9,642 nt of DNA from Nocardioides sp. (GTDB lineage: Bacteria; Actinomycetota; Actinomycetes; Propionibacteriales; Nocardioidaceae), in the NCBI GenBank assembly GCA_021166815.1, contig JAJPEO010000279.1, positions 1 through 9,642 on the forward strand, written 5' to 3'. This document shows positions 1 through 7,750 of the stretch, one piece after another. The translations under genes were made by a program, and so were the position numbers. The first letter of the stretch is position 1; each line of letters opens with the position of its first letter. Below the pieces are notes generated by a model, which worked only from the letters and a program-made list of their open reading frames with translations, did no database searches and was not told the origin of the DNA.

Positions 1-1134
1 GAGGCGGAAGCCGCCCCGACCCGCTTCGCCCGTGGCTGGCACTGCCTGGGCCTCGAACGCGACTTCGCTGACGGCAAGCCCCACCAGATCGAGGCCTTCG
101 GCCAGAAGCTCGTGGTCTTCGCCGGCGAGGACGGCAAGGTCAACGTGCTCGACGCCTACTGCCGCCACATGGGCGGCGACCTGTCCCAGGGCACGGTCAA
201 GGGCAACGAGATCGCCTGCCCGTTCCACGACTGGCGCTGGGGCGGGGACGGCCGCTGCAAGTCGATCCCGTACGCCCGCCGCGTCCCGCTGCGTGCCCGC
301 ACCGCCGCCTGGCCCACGCTGCTGCAGGACGGCATGCTCTTCGTGTGGAACGACCCGGAGGGCAACCCGCCCCCCGAGGACGTGACCATCCCGCGGATCC
401 CGGCCTACGACGACCCGGAGTTCACCGACTGGGTCTGGTACACCACCACGATCGAGGGCTCGCACTGCCGTGAGATCGTCGACAACGTCGTCGACATGGC
501 GCACTTCTTCTACGTGCACTACTCCTTCCCGACCTACTTCAAGAACGTCTTCGAGGGCCACACCGCCACCCAGTACATGGAGGGCATCGGCCGCGAGGAC
601 ATCCGTCCGCGCAAGGGCAAGGAGAGCAGCGGCGCCACAGGCAACTCGTCGGTGGCGAGCTACCACGGCCCGTCGTTCATGATCGACGACCTCGTCTACC
701 ACTACGAGAACGACGTCGACATCCCGTCGGTCCTCATCAACTGCCACTACCCCATCGACGCCGACTCGTTCGTGCTGCAGTACGGCATCATGGTCAAGAA
801 GATGCCCGGCCTCAGCGACGAGGAGGCCACCGCGATGGCGCAGAAGATGGGCGACTTCATCCGCATCGGGTTCGAGCAGGACGTCAAGATCTGGAAGAAC
901 AAGGCGCGCATCGACAACCCGCTGCTGTGCGAGGAGGACGGCCCCGTCTACCAGCTGCGCCGGTGGTACGAGCAGTTCTACGTCGACGTCGCCGACGTCA
1001 CGCCCGAGATGACCGAGCGCTTCGAGTTCGAGATCGACACCACGCGTCCCAACGAGGCCTGGCGTCGCGAGGTCGAGGCCAACCTCGCCGCCCGCGAGGC
1101 CGCGGACGCCGCCGGCACGGAGCAGACCGTCTGA
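1..1134 (+). CDS. kshA: 3-ketosteroid 9alpha-hydroxylase, oxygenase component KshA (5' end outside window)
   Basis: Rieske non-haem iron oxygenase that hydroxylates C9 of 3-ketosteroids such as androsta-dienedione (or CoA thioesters still carrying a side chain), which triggers opening of ring B; it needs the reductase KshB, not seen here. The frame is open from base 1, giving 377 residues. Alignment from memory with mycobacterial KshA (about 386 aa) suggests only about 10-15 N-terminal residues are missing. The Rieske cluster ligands are visible as C54-x-H56 and C73-x2-H76. The mononuclear iron site is D165-x2-H168-x4-H173, with the third ligand D294 in an FEQDVKIW stretch. The C-terminal part (RIDNPLL, RRWYEQFYVDVAD) is typical of KshA. 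The segment around residues 195-225, near the substrate pocket in this family, looks unlike the mycobacterial enzyme. The stop overlaps the next start by one base (TGATG), so the two are probably one operon. The identity is very secure; exact substrate preference is not. Confidence 0.96.
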   Translation, partial: EAEAAPTRFARGWHCLGLERDFADGKPHQIEAFGQKLVVFAGEDGKVNVLDAYCRHMGGDLSQGTVKGNEIACPFHDWRWGGDGRCKSIPYARRVPLRARTAAWPTLLQDGMLFVWNDPEGNPPPEDVTIPRIPAYDDPEFTDWVWYTTTIEGSHCREIVDNVVDMAHFFYVHYSFPTYFKNVFEGHTATQYMEGIGREDIRPRKGKESSGATGNSSVASYHGPSFMIDDLVYHYENDVDIPSVLINCHYPIDADSFVLQYGIMVKKMPGLSDEEATAMAQKMGDFIRIGFEQDVKIWKNKARIDNPLLCEEDGPVYQLRRWYEQFYVDVADVTPEMTERFEFEIDTTRPNEAWRREVEANLAAREAADAAGTEQTV

Positions 1135-1451
1135 TGTCCGTCCGTCCGGACAACCGCTTGGCCGACGTCCCGATGACCCCGCTCGCGTGCCACACCTGTG
1201 GCGCGCGGGTCGAGGTCCGCAAGAGCAGCTGGGACCAGACGAGCATCCAGTGGCACGACGACTCGGTCGACACGTGCGTCGAGCGACGTGCCACCAACCC
1301 CGGGGCGGGCCCCAACGCGGGCGCCTTCCGGGGCTGCTCGGCGCTGCGCGACAGCGTGCGGGAGGCGGCCGTGCGCGGTGACCTCCAGATCGTCGACGAG
1401 GACCCGCTCAAGGCCAACCCCGAGATCCCCGACGACGCCCACACCCACTGA
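1134..1451 (+). CDS. Small Cys-containing protein of unknown function, coupled to kshA
   Basis: A 105-residue protein that I do not recognise with certainty. The ATG overlaps the kshA stop by one base, with a GGAG 11 nt upstream, so translation is probably coupled. The start of the conserved-looking part may be M14, giving about 92 residues. It has four cysteines: a CHTC knuckle at C19/C22, then C48 and C68, the last in an FRGCSALR stretch. There is also a polar WDQTSIQWHDD segment at 33-43 and an acidic tail from about 88. There is no signal peptide or membrane segment. C-x2-C followed by two spaced cysteines could bind zinc or iron, but the spacing fits no ferredoxin class that I can name. 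Small proteins of this look occur in actinobacterial steroid loci as far as I recall, sometimes labelled ferredoxin. Placement right behind an oxygenase makes a role in metal-site assembly, electron transfer or regulation possible, but that is inference. Confidence 0.85.
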   Translation: MSVRPDNRLADVPMTPLACHTCGARVEVRKSSWDQTSIQWHDDSVDTCVERRATNPGAGPNAGAFRGCSALRDSVREAAVRGDLQIVDEDPLKANPEIPDDAHTH

Positions 1452-1458
1452 ACGACGC

Positions 1459-1463
1459 AGGAG
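1459..1463 (+). promoter_or_regulatory. Ribosome binding site of the first SnoaL-like gene
   Basis: AGGAG, 5 nt ahead of the ATG at 1469. It sits in the 17-nt gap after the small Cys protein and fixes this start; it is the clearest Shine-Dalgarno site in the first operon. Confidence 0.75.
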
Positions 1464-1468
1464 AGCAG

Positions 1469-1984
1469 ATGTCCGACGTCACCGAGAGCAGCCGCCTGGA
1501 GCTGCTCGAGGAGCGCCTGAACCGAGTCGAGGACGAGCTGGCGATCACGCGGCTCATCGCGTCGTACGGCCCGTTCGTGGACGGCGGTGATGCCGAGGCA
1601 GTGGCCGGGATGTGGACCGAGGACGGTGTCTACGACGTCGACGAGGGCCACATGGCGGGTCGGTCGCAGCTCGCTGCGATGGTCCGCTCCCGCGCCCACC
1701 AGGGGTGGATCGCCGGCGGCTGCGCCCACTTCCTGGGCCCGGCCCACGTGACGCTCCACGGCGACACCGCGGTGGCGGTCTGCCATTCGCTCATGGTGAT
1801 CAACAACGGTGGCGAGTTCGGCCAGGACGCCGCCTTCGGCGTACGTCGAGCCACTGCCCACCACTTCGAGCTGGTCCGGGCCGAGGAGGGCTGGCGCGTC
1901 GCGCGCCGCACCAGCCGCGTCCTCGACGGACGTCCCGAGGCGCCGGCGCTGCTGGTGCGCGGGGTGACGGGCCAGCCGGCGTGA
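1469..1984 (+). CDS. SnoaL-like / NTF2-fold protein
   Basis: A 171-residue protein of the SnoaL-like (nuclear transport factor 2 fold) superfamily, a cone-shaped fold used by polyketide cyclases, dehydratases and ketosteroid isomerases. It opens with a short amphipathic helix, LELLEERLNRVEDEL (10-24), then the hallmark ITRLIASYGPFVDGGD (26-41) and MWTEDGVYDV (48-57). The strand-rich remainder includes a GCAHFLG stretch and a C-terminal WRVARRTSRVLDG. No signal peptide is seen, so it is probably cytoplasmic. It lies 17 nt after the small Cys protein and its stop overlaps the fadD17 GTG by 4 nt (GTGA), placing it in the kshA-fadD17 operon. Tyr33 occupies the place of the catalytic Tyr of ketosteroid isomerase, and the general-base position falls at V57, flanked by D56 and D58. 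An isomerase, hydratase or purely binding role is possible; the fold is secure, the function is not. Confidence 0.9.
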   Translation: MSDVTESSRLELLEERLNRVEDELAITRLIASYGPFVDGGDAEAVAGMWTEDGVYDVDEGHMAGRSQLAAMVRSRAHQGWIAGGCAHFLGPAHVTLHGDTAVAVCHSLMVINNGGEFGQDAAFGVRRATAHHFELVRAEEGWRVARRTSRVLDGRPEAPALLVRGVTGQPA

Positions 1985-3582
1985 CGTCCTTCGCAGACCT
2001 CGTCGCGGCCCGGGCCGACGACGACAGCATCGCCCTGTGGTTCGAGGGCAGGTCGTGGACGTGGCGCGAGGTCGTCGCGGAGGCGCTCTCCCGGGCCCGG
2101 CTCGCCCGCGAGCACGGCGCCGCGCTGGCCGATCGCCGGCCGGGCGACCCGACCCCCGGCCCGGCCCGGCACGTCGGCGTGTTCTGCGAGAACACCCCCG
2201 AGCACCTCTTCTGGTGGCTGGGCCTCGCGCTCGGCGGCGACACCTACGTCGGCATCAACCCGACCCGCCGCGGCCCCGACCTCGCCCACGACATCGCCTT
2301 CACCGACTGCGGCCTGCTCGTCGTCGACGCGCAGCGGCGTGAGCTCCTCGACGGCGTCGAGGGGCTGCCCACGGTGCTGGAGGTCGGCACGGGCACCGAG
2401 ACGACCACCCCGGCGGCGGGTGCCGAGCCCCTCCCCCCGGTCGACCCGGGGGTGACCCTCTCGCTCGTCTTCACCTCGGGCACCACGTCGGCTCCCAAGG
2501 CCGTGGTCTGCACCCAGGGCCGCATGGGCCGCATCGCAGGCCAGCAGGTCGAGCGGCGCGGCCTCACCGCGGACGACACGTTCTACGTCGTCATGCCGAT
2601 GTTCCACTCCAACGCGCTCATGGCCGGGATCGCCCCGGCCGTCGCGACCGGCGGCACCATCGTCCTGCGGCGCAAGTTCAGCGCGTCCTCGTTCCTGCCC
2701 GACGTGCGCGAGTACGGCGTCACCTTCTTCAACTACGTCGGCAAGCCCCTGGCGTACGTCCTGGCCACGCCCGAGCAGCCCGACGACGCCGACAACCCGC
2801 TGCGCATCGCCTTCGGCAACGAGGCGTCGGAGCGGGCGATCGCGGAGTTCTCGCGCCGGTTCGGCTGCGAGGTCATCGACTCCTTCGGCTCCAGCGAGGG
2901 CGAGATCCGCATCAACCGCCACCCCGACGCGCCCCCCGGCTCCCTGGGCGTCGCTCCGGAGGGCATCGTCGTGCTCGACCCGGCCACCGGCCGCGAGTGC
3001 CCGCCGGCACGCTTCGACGGCGACGGGGTGCTGCTCAACGGCGAGGAGGCGACCGGCGAGATCGTCCACCTCCGCGGCGCCGAGCTCTTCGAGGGCTACT
3101 ACAAGAATCCCGAGGCCGAGGCGGCGCGCGTGCGCGACGGGCAGGTCTGGTCCGGCGACCTCGCCTACCGCGACGCCGACGGGTTCTGGTTCTTCGCCGG
3201 TCGCAGCTCCGACTGGTTGCGCGTCGACGGCGAGAACCTCGCCGCCGCCCCCATCGAGCGACTGCTCGCCCGGTTCCCCGCCTTCGAGCAGGTCGCGGTG
3301 ATCGCCGTGCCTGACGACGAGGTCGGCGACCAGGTGCTCGCCGTGGCCGAGGCGGCTCCCGGGGCGACCTTCGACGCCGATGCGTTCGCGGCGTTCCTCG
3401 ACCAGCAGCCCGACCTCGGCACCAAGTGGGCGCCGGCGTTCGTACGGCTCGTCGACTCGCTGCCCCGCACCCCCACCAACAAGGTCGTCAAGCGCGCCCT
3501 CGACCCCGCGGTCGACCAGGGGGCGCCCAGCCTGTGGCGTCGGGTCGACCGGGGCGGCGACCGGGCGTACGTGCCCGCCTGA
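1981..3582 (+). CDS. fadD17: Steroid side-chain acyl-CoA synthetase, FadD17 type
   Basis: A 533-residue ANL-family ligase that adenylates a carboxylic acid and transfers it to CoA. Much of it matches Mycobacterium tuberculosis FadD17 as I remember it: the run from RRKFSAS through YVGKPLAYVLATPE to DDADNPLR, then GDLAYRD and WLRVDGEN. FadD17 is reported to prefer steroids with a five-carbon (C24) side chain. Visible motifs: P-loop FTSGTTSAPK (164-173), FGSSEG (302-307), the ribose-binding Asp in SGDLAYRD (D393), hinge GRSSDWLRVDGEN (407-419) and C-terminal PTNKVVKR with probable catalytic K501. The frame stays open upstream to about 1612, but homology starts at the GTG at 1981, which overlaps the preceding stop (GTGA), so that start is chosen. 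Length is close to the roughly 500 aa mycobacterial enzyme, with extra residues near 35-50 and 125-155. It is probably co-transcribed with kshA. A paralogue of similar substrate range is the main alternative. Confidence 0.92.
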   Translation: MTSFADLVAARADDDSIALWFEGRSWTWREVVAEALSRARLAREHGAALADRRPGDPTPGPARHVGVFCENTPEHLFWWLGLALGGDTYVGINPTRRGPDLAHDIAFTDCGLLVVDAQRRELLDGVEGLPTVLEVGTGTETTTPAAGAEPLPPVDPGVTLSLVFTSGTTSAPKAVVCTQGRMGRIAGQQVERRGLTADDTFYVVMPMFHSNALMAGIAPAVATGGTIVLRRKFSASSFLPDVREYGVTFFNYVGKPLAYVLATPEQPDDADNPLRIAFGNEASERAIAEFSRRFGCEVIDSFGSSEGEIRINRHPDAPPGSLGVAPEGIVVLDPATGRECPPARFDGDGVLLNGEEATGEIVHLRGAELFEGYYKNPEAEAARVRDGQVWSGDLAYRDADGFWFFAGRSSDWLRVDGENLAAAPIERLLARFPAFEQVAVIAVPDDEVGDQVLAVAEAAPGATFDADAFAAFLDQQPDLGTKWAPAFVRLVDSLPRTPTNKVVKRALDPAVDQGAPSLWRRVDRGGDRAYVPA

Positions 3583-3622
3583 GCGCTACCTGCGCACTCG
3601 GTGGGGCACTACACCTGTGCCC
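3583..3622. terminator. Possible bidirectional terminator between convergent operons
   Basis: The 26-nt gap between fadD17 and the minus-strand thioesterase holds a small hairpin GCGC-TACCT-GCGC at 3583-3595. A second, GGGCAC at 3604-3609 paired with GTGCCC at 3617-3622 (6 bp, 7-nt loop), runs into the end of the thioesterase gene. Neither is followed by a T-run. The convergent arrangement makes a terminator plausible, but the stems are short for such GC-rich DNA. Confidence 0.3.
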
Positions 3623-4285
3623 GGCTGCCGGGGTGGTCGATGGCGACGAACAGGCCGGTCGCCGCGACCGTGCGGGTCCCCGCGTGCTCGACGGAGCCCT
3701 CGGTCATGATCTTGCGACCCTCGCGGGACACGATGCGGGAGCGCAGCGTGATCGGCTCGTCCAGCGGTGTCCGCCGCAGGTAGCGCAGGTCGAGCTTGCC
3801 GGTCACTGACGCCACGCCCGAGGCCTGCACCAGCACGCCGAGCATGCAGTCCATGAGGAACGAGAGCGTCCCGCCGTGGACGGAGTCGGGTGGCCCCTCG
3901 CGCAGGCTGTCGACGGTCAGGTCAGCGGTGGCGGTCAGGCCCACCGGGCGGCCGTCGGTCAGCGCCGCCACCATGGCGTCGGGACCGTCGTCGTGGCCGA
4001 CGAGCAGGTCAACGGCCGGGAGGGCCGGGTTGAGCTGGTGCAGGCGTACGGGCTCTCCGCGCAGCGCACGCTCGCGCGGCCCCAGGAAGCCACCGCGCAC
4101 GACCCGCTCGGTGCTCTCCTTGCCGAGCACGCGGGTCAGCTCGGCGACCGCGGCGGTCACCTCGTCGAGGGGAGCCCCGTCGATCGCGGTGGTGCCCACC
4201 GCGAGGTTGAGCTCACGGGTCGCGGCGACGAGCGCCTCGCGGGCGGCCAGGTGGGTGGGGTCGAGGTCGTCGACGCTGGTGCGCA

Positions 4286-4286
<1 letters not shown>
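3609..4286 (-). CDS. PaaI-like hotdog-fold acyl-CoA thioesterase
   Basis: A 225-residue protein whose C-terminal half is a hotdog thioesterase of the PaaI / YbgC-like type. The motif SVHGGTLSFLMDCMLG has H137-G138-G139 followed by the likely catalytic acid D146, then KLDLRYLRRTPLDEPI (164-179) and a VAATGLFVAI strand at the end. The first 80-90 residues form a helical extension longer than in minimal PaaI proteins (about 140 aa). Such enzymes hydrolyse acyl-CoA thioesters, releasing free CoA. The ATG at 4286 shares one base with the thiolase stop (TGATG on this strand), so it is translationally coupled to the steroid thiolase. That suggests a steroid-CoA or side-chain-derived CoA ester as substrate, perhaps to recover CoA from blocked intermediates. 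Family assignment is firm, substrate is inferred. Confidence 0.9.
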
Positions 4287-5506
<1,220 letters not shown>

Positions 5507-5519
5507 TCAGGTTGTGCGG

Positions 5520-6398
5520 GTGAAGTACGCCGTCATCGCCCCCGTCGCCTCGGACCGGACCGCCGACCCGGAGTGGATGACCACCCTCGCCCGGCACGTC
5601 GAGGCCTGCGGCTTCGAGTCGCTGGTGGTGGTCGAGCACGCGGTCGTGATGAGCCGCTACTCCTCGGTCTACCCGTACGACAGCTCCGGGAAGATGGAGC
5701 TCGCCGACGACCAGGTGATCCCCGACCCGCTCGAGCTGCTCTCCTTCCTCGCCGCCCGCACGACGACGCTGGGGCTCGCGACCGGCGTGCTCGTCCTGCC
5801 CAACCACCACCCCGTCGTGCTCGCCAAGCGCCTGGCCACCCTCGACGCGCTGTCGGGCGGCCGGCTGCGGGTCGCCGTCGGGATGGGGTGGATGAAGGAG
5901 GAGGTCGAAGCCTGCGGGGTCGACTTCGCCACCCGCGGCGCCCGCGCCGACGAGCAGCTCCAGGTCATGCGCGCACTGTGGGCGGACACCTCCCCGGAGG
6001 GTCTGGACCATCACGGCCGCTTCTTCTCCTTCGACGGCGCGATGAGCTATCCCAAGCCGGTCCGGCCCGGCGGCGTGCCCCTGCACGTCGGCGGACACTC
6101 CAAGGCCGCGGCGCGACGGGCGGGCCGCTACGGCGACGGCCTGCAGCCGCTCGGCGTCGCGGGTGAGGAGCTCGCCGGGCTGGTGAGGCTCATGCGCGAG
6201 GAGGCCGACAAGGCCGGTCGCGACCCCGACGCCCTGGAGCTCTCCCTCGGGCACCTCGTCTCCCGCATCGACGCTGGCAGGGCCGAGCGCCTCGCCGCCC
6301 AGGGTGCCGACCGCGTGGTGCTCGCGATGGACCCCACCGACGAGATCAACCGGGCCTGCGACGAGCTCTCCGCCTGCGCCGAGAGGCTCGGCCTGTGA
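5520..6398 (+). CDS. Luciferase-like (LLM class) oxidoreductase, probably F420-dependent
   Basis: A 292-residue TIM-barrel protein of the bacterial luciferase-like superfamily, whose members use FMN or F420 for hydride transfer. The first strand is MKYAVIAPVA. The run from N95 (NHHPVVLAKRLATLDALSGG) to GVGMGW-like VAVGMGW (118-124), then ADEQLQVMRALW, FFSFDG, YPKPVRPGGVPLHVGG and RYGDGLQPLG, is the usual order for the TIGR03619-type F420 group as I know it. No signal or membrane segment. Start: the GTG at 5520 has an AGG 8 nt upstream and yields the standard N-terminus; an in-frame GTG at 5514 is the alternative. It is divergent from fadA5 and overlaps the next gene by 4 nt (GTGA). In a steroid locus it might reduce or oxidise a ring or side-chain carbon, but the substrate cannot be read from sequence. 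Confidence 0.9.
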   Translation: MKYAVIAPVASDRTADPEWMTTLARHVEACGFESLVVVEHAVVMSRYSSVYPYDSSGKMELADDQVIPDPLELLSFLAARTTTLGLATGVLVLPNHHPVVLAKRLATLDALSGGRLRVAVGMGWMKEEVEACGVDFATRGARADEQLQVMRALWADTSPEGLDHHGRFFSFDGAMSYPKPVRPGGVPLHVGGHSKAAARRAGRYGDGLQPLGVAGEELAGLVRLMREEADKAGRDPDALELSLGHLVSRIDAGRAERLAAQGADRVVLAMDPTDEINRACDELSACAERLGL

Positions 6399-6859
6399 CC
6401 CTCGCCCCGGCGGACTGCCTCGACCTCATGGACCTGGTCCACCGGTACGCCGCACGGGTGGACGACCGGGACGCGGCCGGCGTCGCCGCGCTCTTCACCG
6501 CGGACGGCGTGCTGGCGAGCCCTCGCCCCCCGCGCGACCTCGACCCCGTGCACGAGGCCGTGGGGCCGTCGGCGATCGAGACGGCGATGGGCCAGCTCTC
6601 GGCGATGGCGGTCACCCAGCACGCGGTGGTGGGTGTGGTGCTCGACGCCGAGGACGCAGACGCCTCGGGGCGGGTCGCGTGCATCGCCCACCACGTGCTG
6701 CCGGACGGGACCGGCCTCGTGTGGCACCTGACCTACCGCGACCGCTACCGGCGTACGGACGCCGGCTGGCGGTTCGCCCGCCGGGACCTCCACGTGGACG
6801 TCGTCGAGAGGCGTCCCGTCGTGGTGGCTCGGGGCCTGGCCGACGGCGGCCGCGCATGA
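6395..6859 (+). CDS. Second SnoaL-like / NTF2-fold protein
   Basis: A 154-residue SnoaL-like protein. LMDLVHRYAARVDDRD (11-26) and VAALFTADGVLASP (30-43) are the characteristic first helix pair and strand. The C-terminal WRFARRDLHVDVVE is the closing strand of the fold. It starts at a GTG overlapping the LLM stop (GTGA), and its stop overlaps the next ATG (ATGA), so three genes are locked in one operon. Compared by eye with Comamonas ketosteroid isomerase, Tyr18 aligns with catalytic Tyr14, but the position of the general base Asp38 is Ser42, so classical isomerase chemistry is unlikely. It differs clearly from the NTF2-fold protein at 1469-1984: it is shorter and lacks the leading coiled helix. 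It may be a partner or product-binding subunit of the LLM enzyme or SDR, or a dehydratase-like enzyme; undetermined. Confidence 0.88.
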   Translation: MTLAPADCLDLMDLVHRYAARVDDRDAAGVAALFTADGVLASPRPPRDLDPVHEAVGPSAIETAMGQLSAMAVTQHAVVGVVLDAEDADASGRVACIAHHVLPDGTGLVWHLTYRDRYRRTDAGWRFARRDLHVDVVERRPVVVARGLADGGRA

Positions 6860-7662
6860 GCCCGCGGGTCAGCGTCGTCACCGGAGGCGCCCTCGGGATC
6901 GGCGGGGCGATCACCCGCCGCCTCGCGGCTGACGGTGACCACGTCCTGCTCGTCGACATCGACCCCGAGGCTGCCGAGGCCACCGCTCACGAGGTCCGCG
7001 AGGACGGAGGCACGGTCGACGTCGTCGTCGGCGACGCCAGCGACGACTCCACGGTCGACGCGGTGCGCGACGCCGTGGACCGGCTCGGGCGCCTCGCCGT
7101 GCTGGTCAACAACGTCGGCGACTTCCGGCCCGCCTCCAGGACGTTCCTGCACAGCACGCCCGAGCAGTGGCAGCGGCTCTACGAGGTCAACCTCCGGCAC
7201 GTGCTGCAGATGACGCACGCGCTGCTGCCGCGGATGGTCGAGCAGGGCTCGGGGGCCATCGTCAACAACTCGACCGTCGAGGCCTTCCGTGGCATCCCGG
7301 GCCACGCGGCCTACTCGGCGTACAACGCGGGCGTCTCCGCCTTCACCCGGTCGCTGGCGGTCGAGGTCGGACGCCACGGCGTACGGGTCAACGCCATCGC
7401 ACCCGACCTGGCCGACACCCCGCAGACCTCCCGCGAGGCGATGCTGCGCGGCCGTGACCCGGGGCTGGTGCCGCTGTGGATCCCGATGGGCCACTTCGGC
7501 GAGGTCGCCGACTACGCCGCCGTGGTGGCGTTCCTGGCCTCGGACGAGGCGCGCTTCGTCACCGGCCACACGATCCCGGTCGACGGGGGCACCCTGGCCG
7601 CGTCCGGGTGGTACGGCCGCGCGGACGGCAAGGGCTGGACCAACATGCCCGACCAGCCCTGA
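6856..7662 (+). CDS. Short-chain dehydrogenase/reductase with altered catalytic residues
   Basis: A 268-residue classical SDR by architecture: cofactor motif TGGALGIG (9-16), acidic D34 after the second strand (suggesting NAD(H)), NNVG at 85-88, the structural Asn of VNL (N112), and a C-terminal FVTGHTIPVDGG (234-245). The active site departs from the Ser-Tyr-Lys rule. The sequence is NNSTVEAFRG then HAAYSAYNAGV, so Tyr153 is kept, the Ser position (13 residues before Tyr) is Thr140 with Ser139 beside it, and the Lys position four after Tyr is Asn157. The ATG at 6856 overlaps the previous stop by 4 nt. The tail beyond residue 248 (SGWYGRADGKGWTNMPDQP) is longer than usual. It probably acts on a hydroxy/keto group or hydroxyacyl-CoA of a steroid intermediate, if still catalytic. 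The family is certain, activity uncertain. Confidence 0.92.
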   Translation: MSPRVSVVTGGALGIGGAITRRLAADGDHVLLVDIDPEAAEATAHEVREDGGTVDVVVGDASDDSTVDAVRDAVDRLGRLAVLVNNVGDFRPASRTFLHSTPEQWQRLYEVNLRHVLQMTHALLPRMVEQGSGAIVNNSTVEAFRGIPGHAAYSAYNAGVSAFTRSLAVEVGRHGVRVNAIAPDLADTPQTSREAMLRGRDPGLVPLWIPMGHFGEVADYAAVVAFLASDEARFVTGHTIPVDGGTLAASGWYGRADGKGWTNMPDQP

Positions 7663-7671
7663 GGCCTCCCG

Positions 7672-7745
7672 CTCACCGGAAAGCCCCGGACGCCCACCCA
7701 TCGCGTCGGTGAGACTGGGCCGACCGCTCCCCTCACCGGAAGGCC
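7672..7745 (+). repeat. Short direct repeat with inverted copy in the leader of the second SDR
   Basis: In the 88-nt gap between the two SDR genes, CTCACCGGAAAGCC (7672-7685) recurs exactly 60 nt later as CTCACCGGAAGGCC (7732-7745), 13 of 14 bases identical. Between them lies CGGTGAG (7707-7713), the reverse complement of the first seven bases of both copies. The middle copy could pair with either outer copy, making two mutually exclusive 7-bp stems. The downstream copy carries the ribosome binding site of the next gene. Confidence 0.55.
7738..7743 (+). promoter_or_regulatory. Ribosome binding site of the second SDR
   Basis: GGAAGG, 7 nt before the ATG at 7751: a strong, well-spaced Shine-Dalgarno site, unlike the weak sites at the overlapping starts upstream. 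It shows that this gene is translated on its own rather than by coupling. Its first G is also the last base of the CTCACCG arm at 7732-7738. Confidence 0.75.
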
Positions 7746-7750
7746 ACCGC

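Noticed and set aside
1612..1980. Upstream extension of the fadD17 frame to an earlier ATG.
   Set aside because: It would overlap most of the NTF2-fold gene, its residues are Arg/Gly-rich shadow, and family similarity begins right at the GTG at 1981.
1630..3069. A 479-codon open frame antisense to fadD17.
   Set aside because: Composition is dominated by Arg, Gly, Ala, Asp and Val repeats with no recognisable domain, and the opposite strand is a complete acyl-CoA synthetase.
6856..7662. Calling the first SDR a pseudogene because of the missing catalytic Lys.
   Set aside because: The frame is intact, the cofactor motif and Tyr remain, and overlaps with its neighbours are preserved, which argues for a maintained protein.
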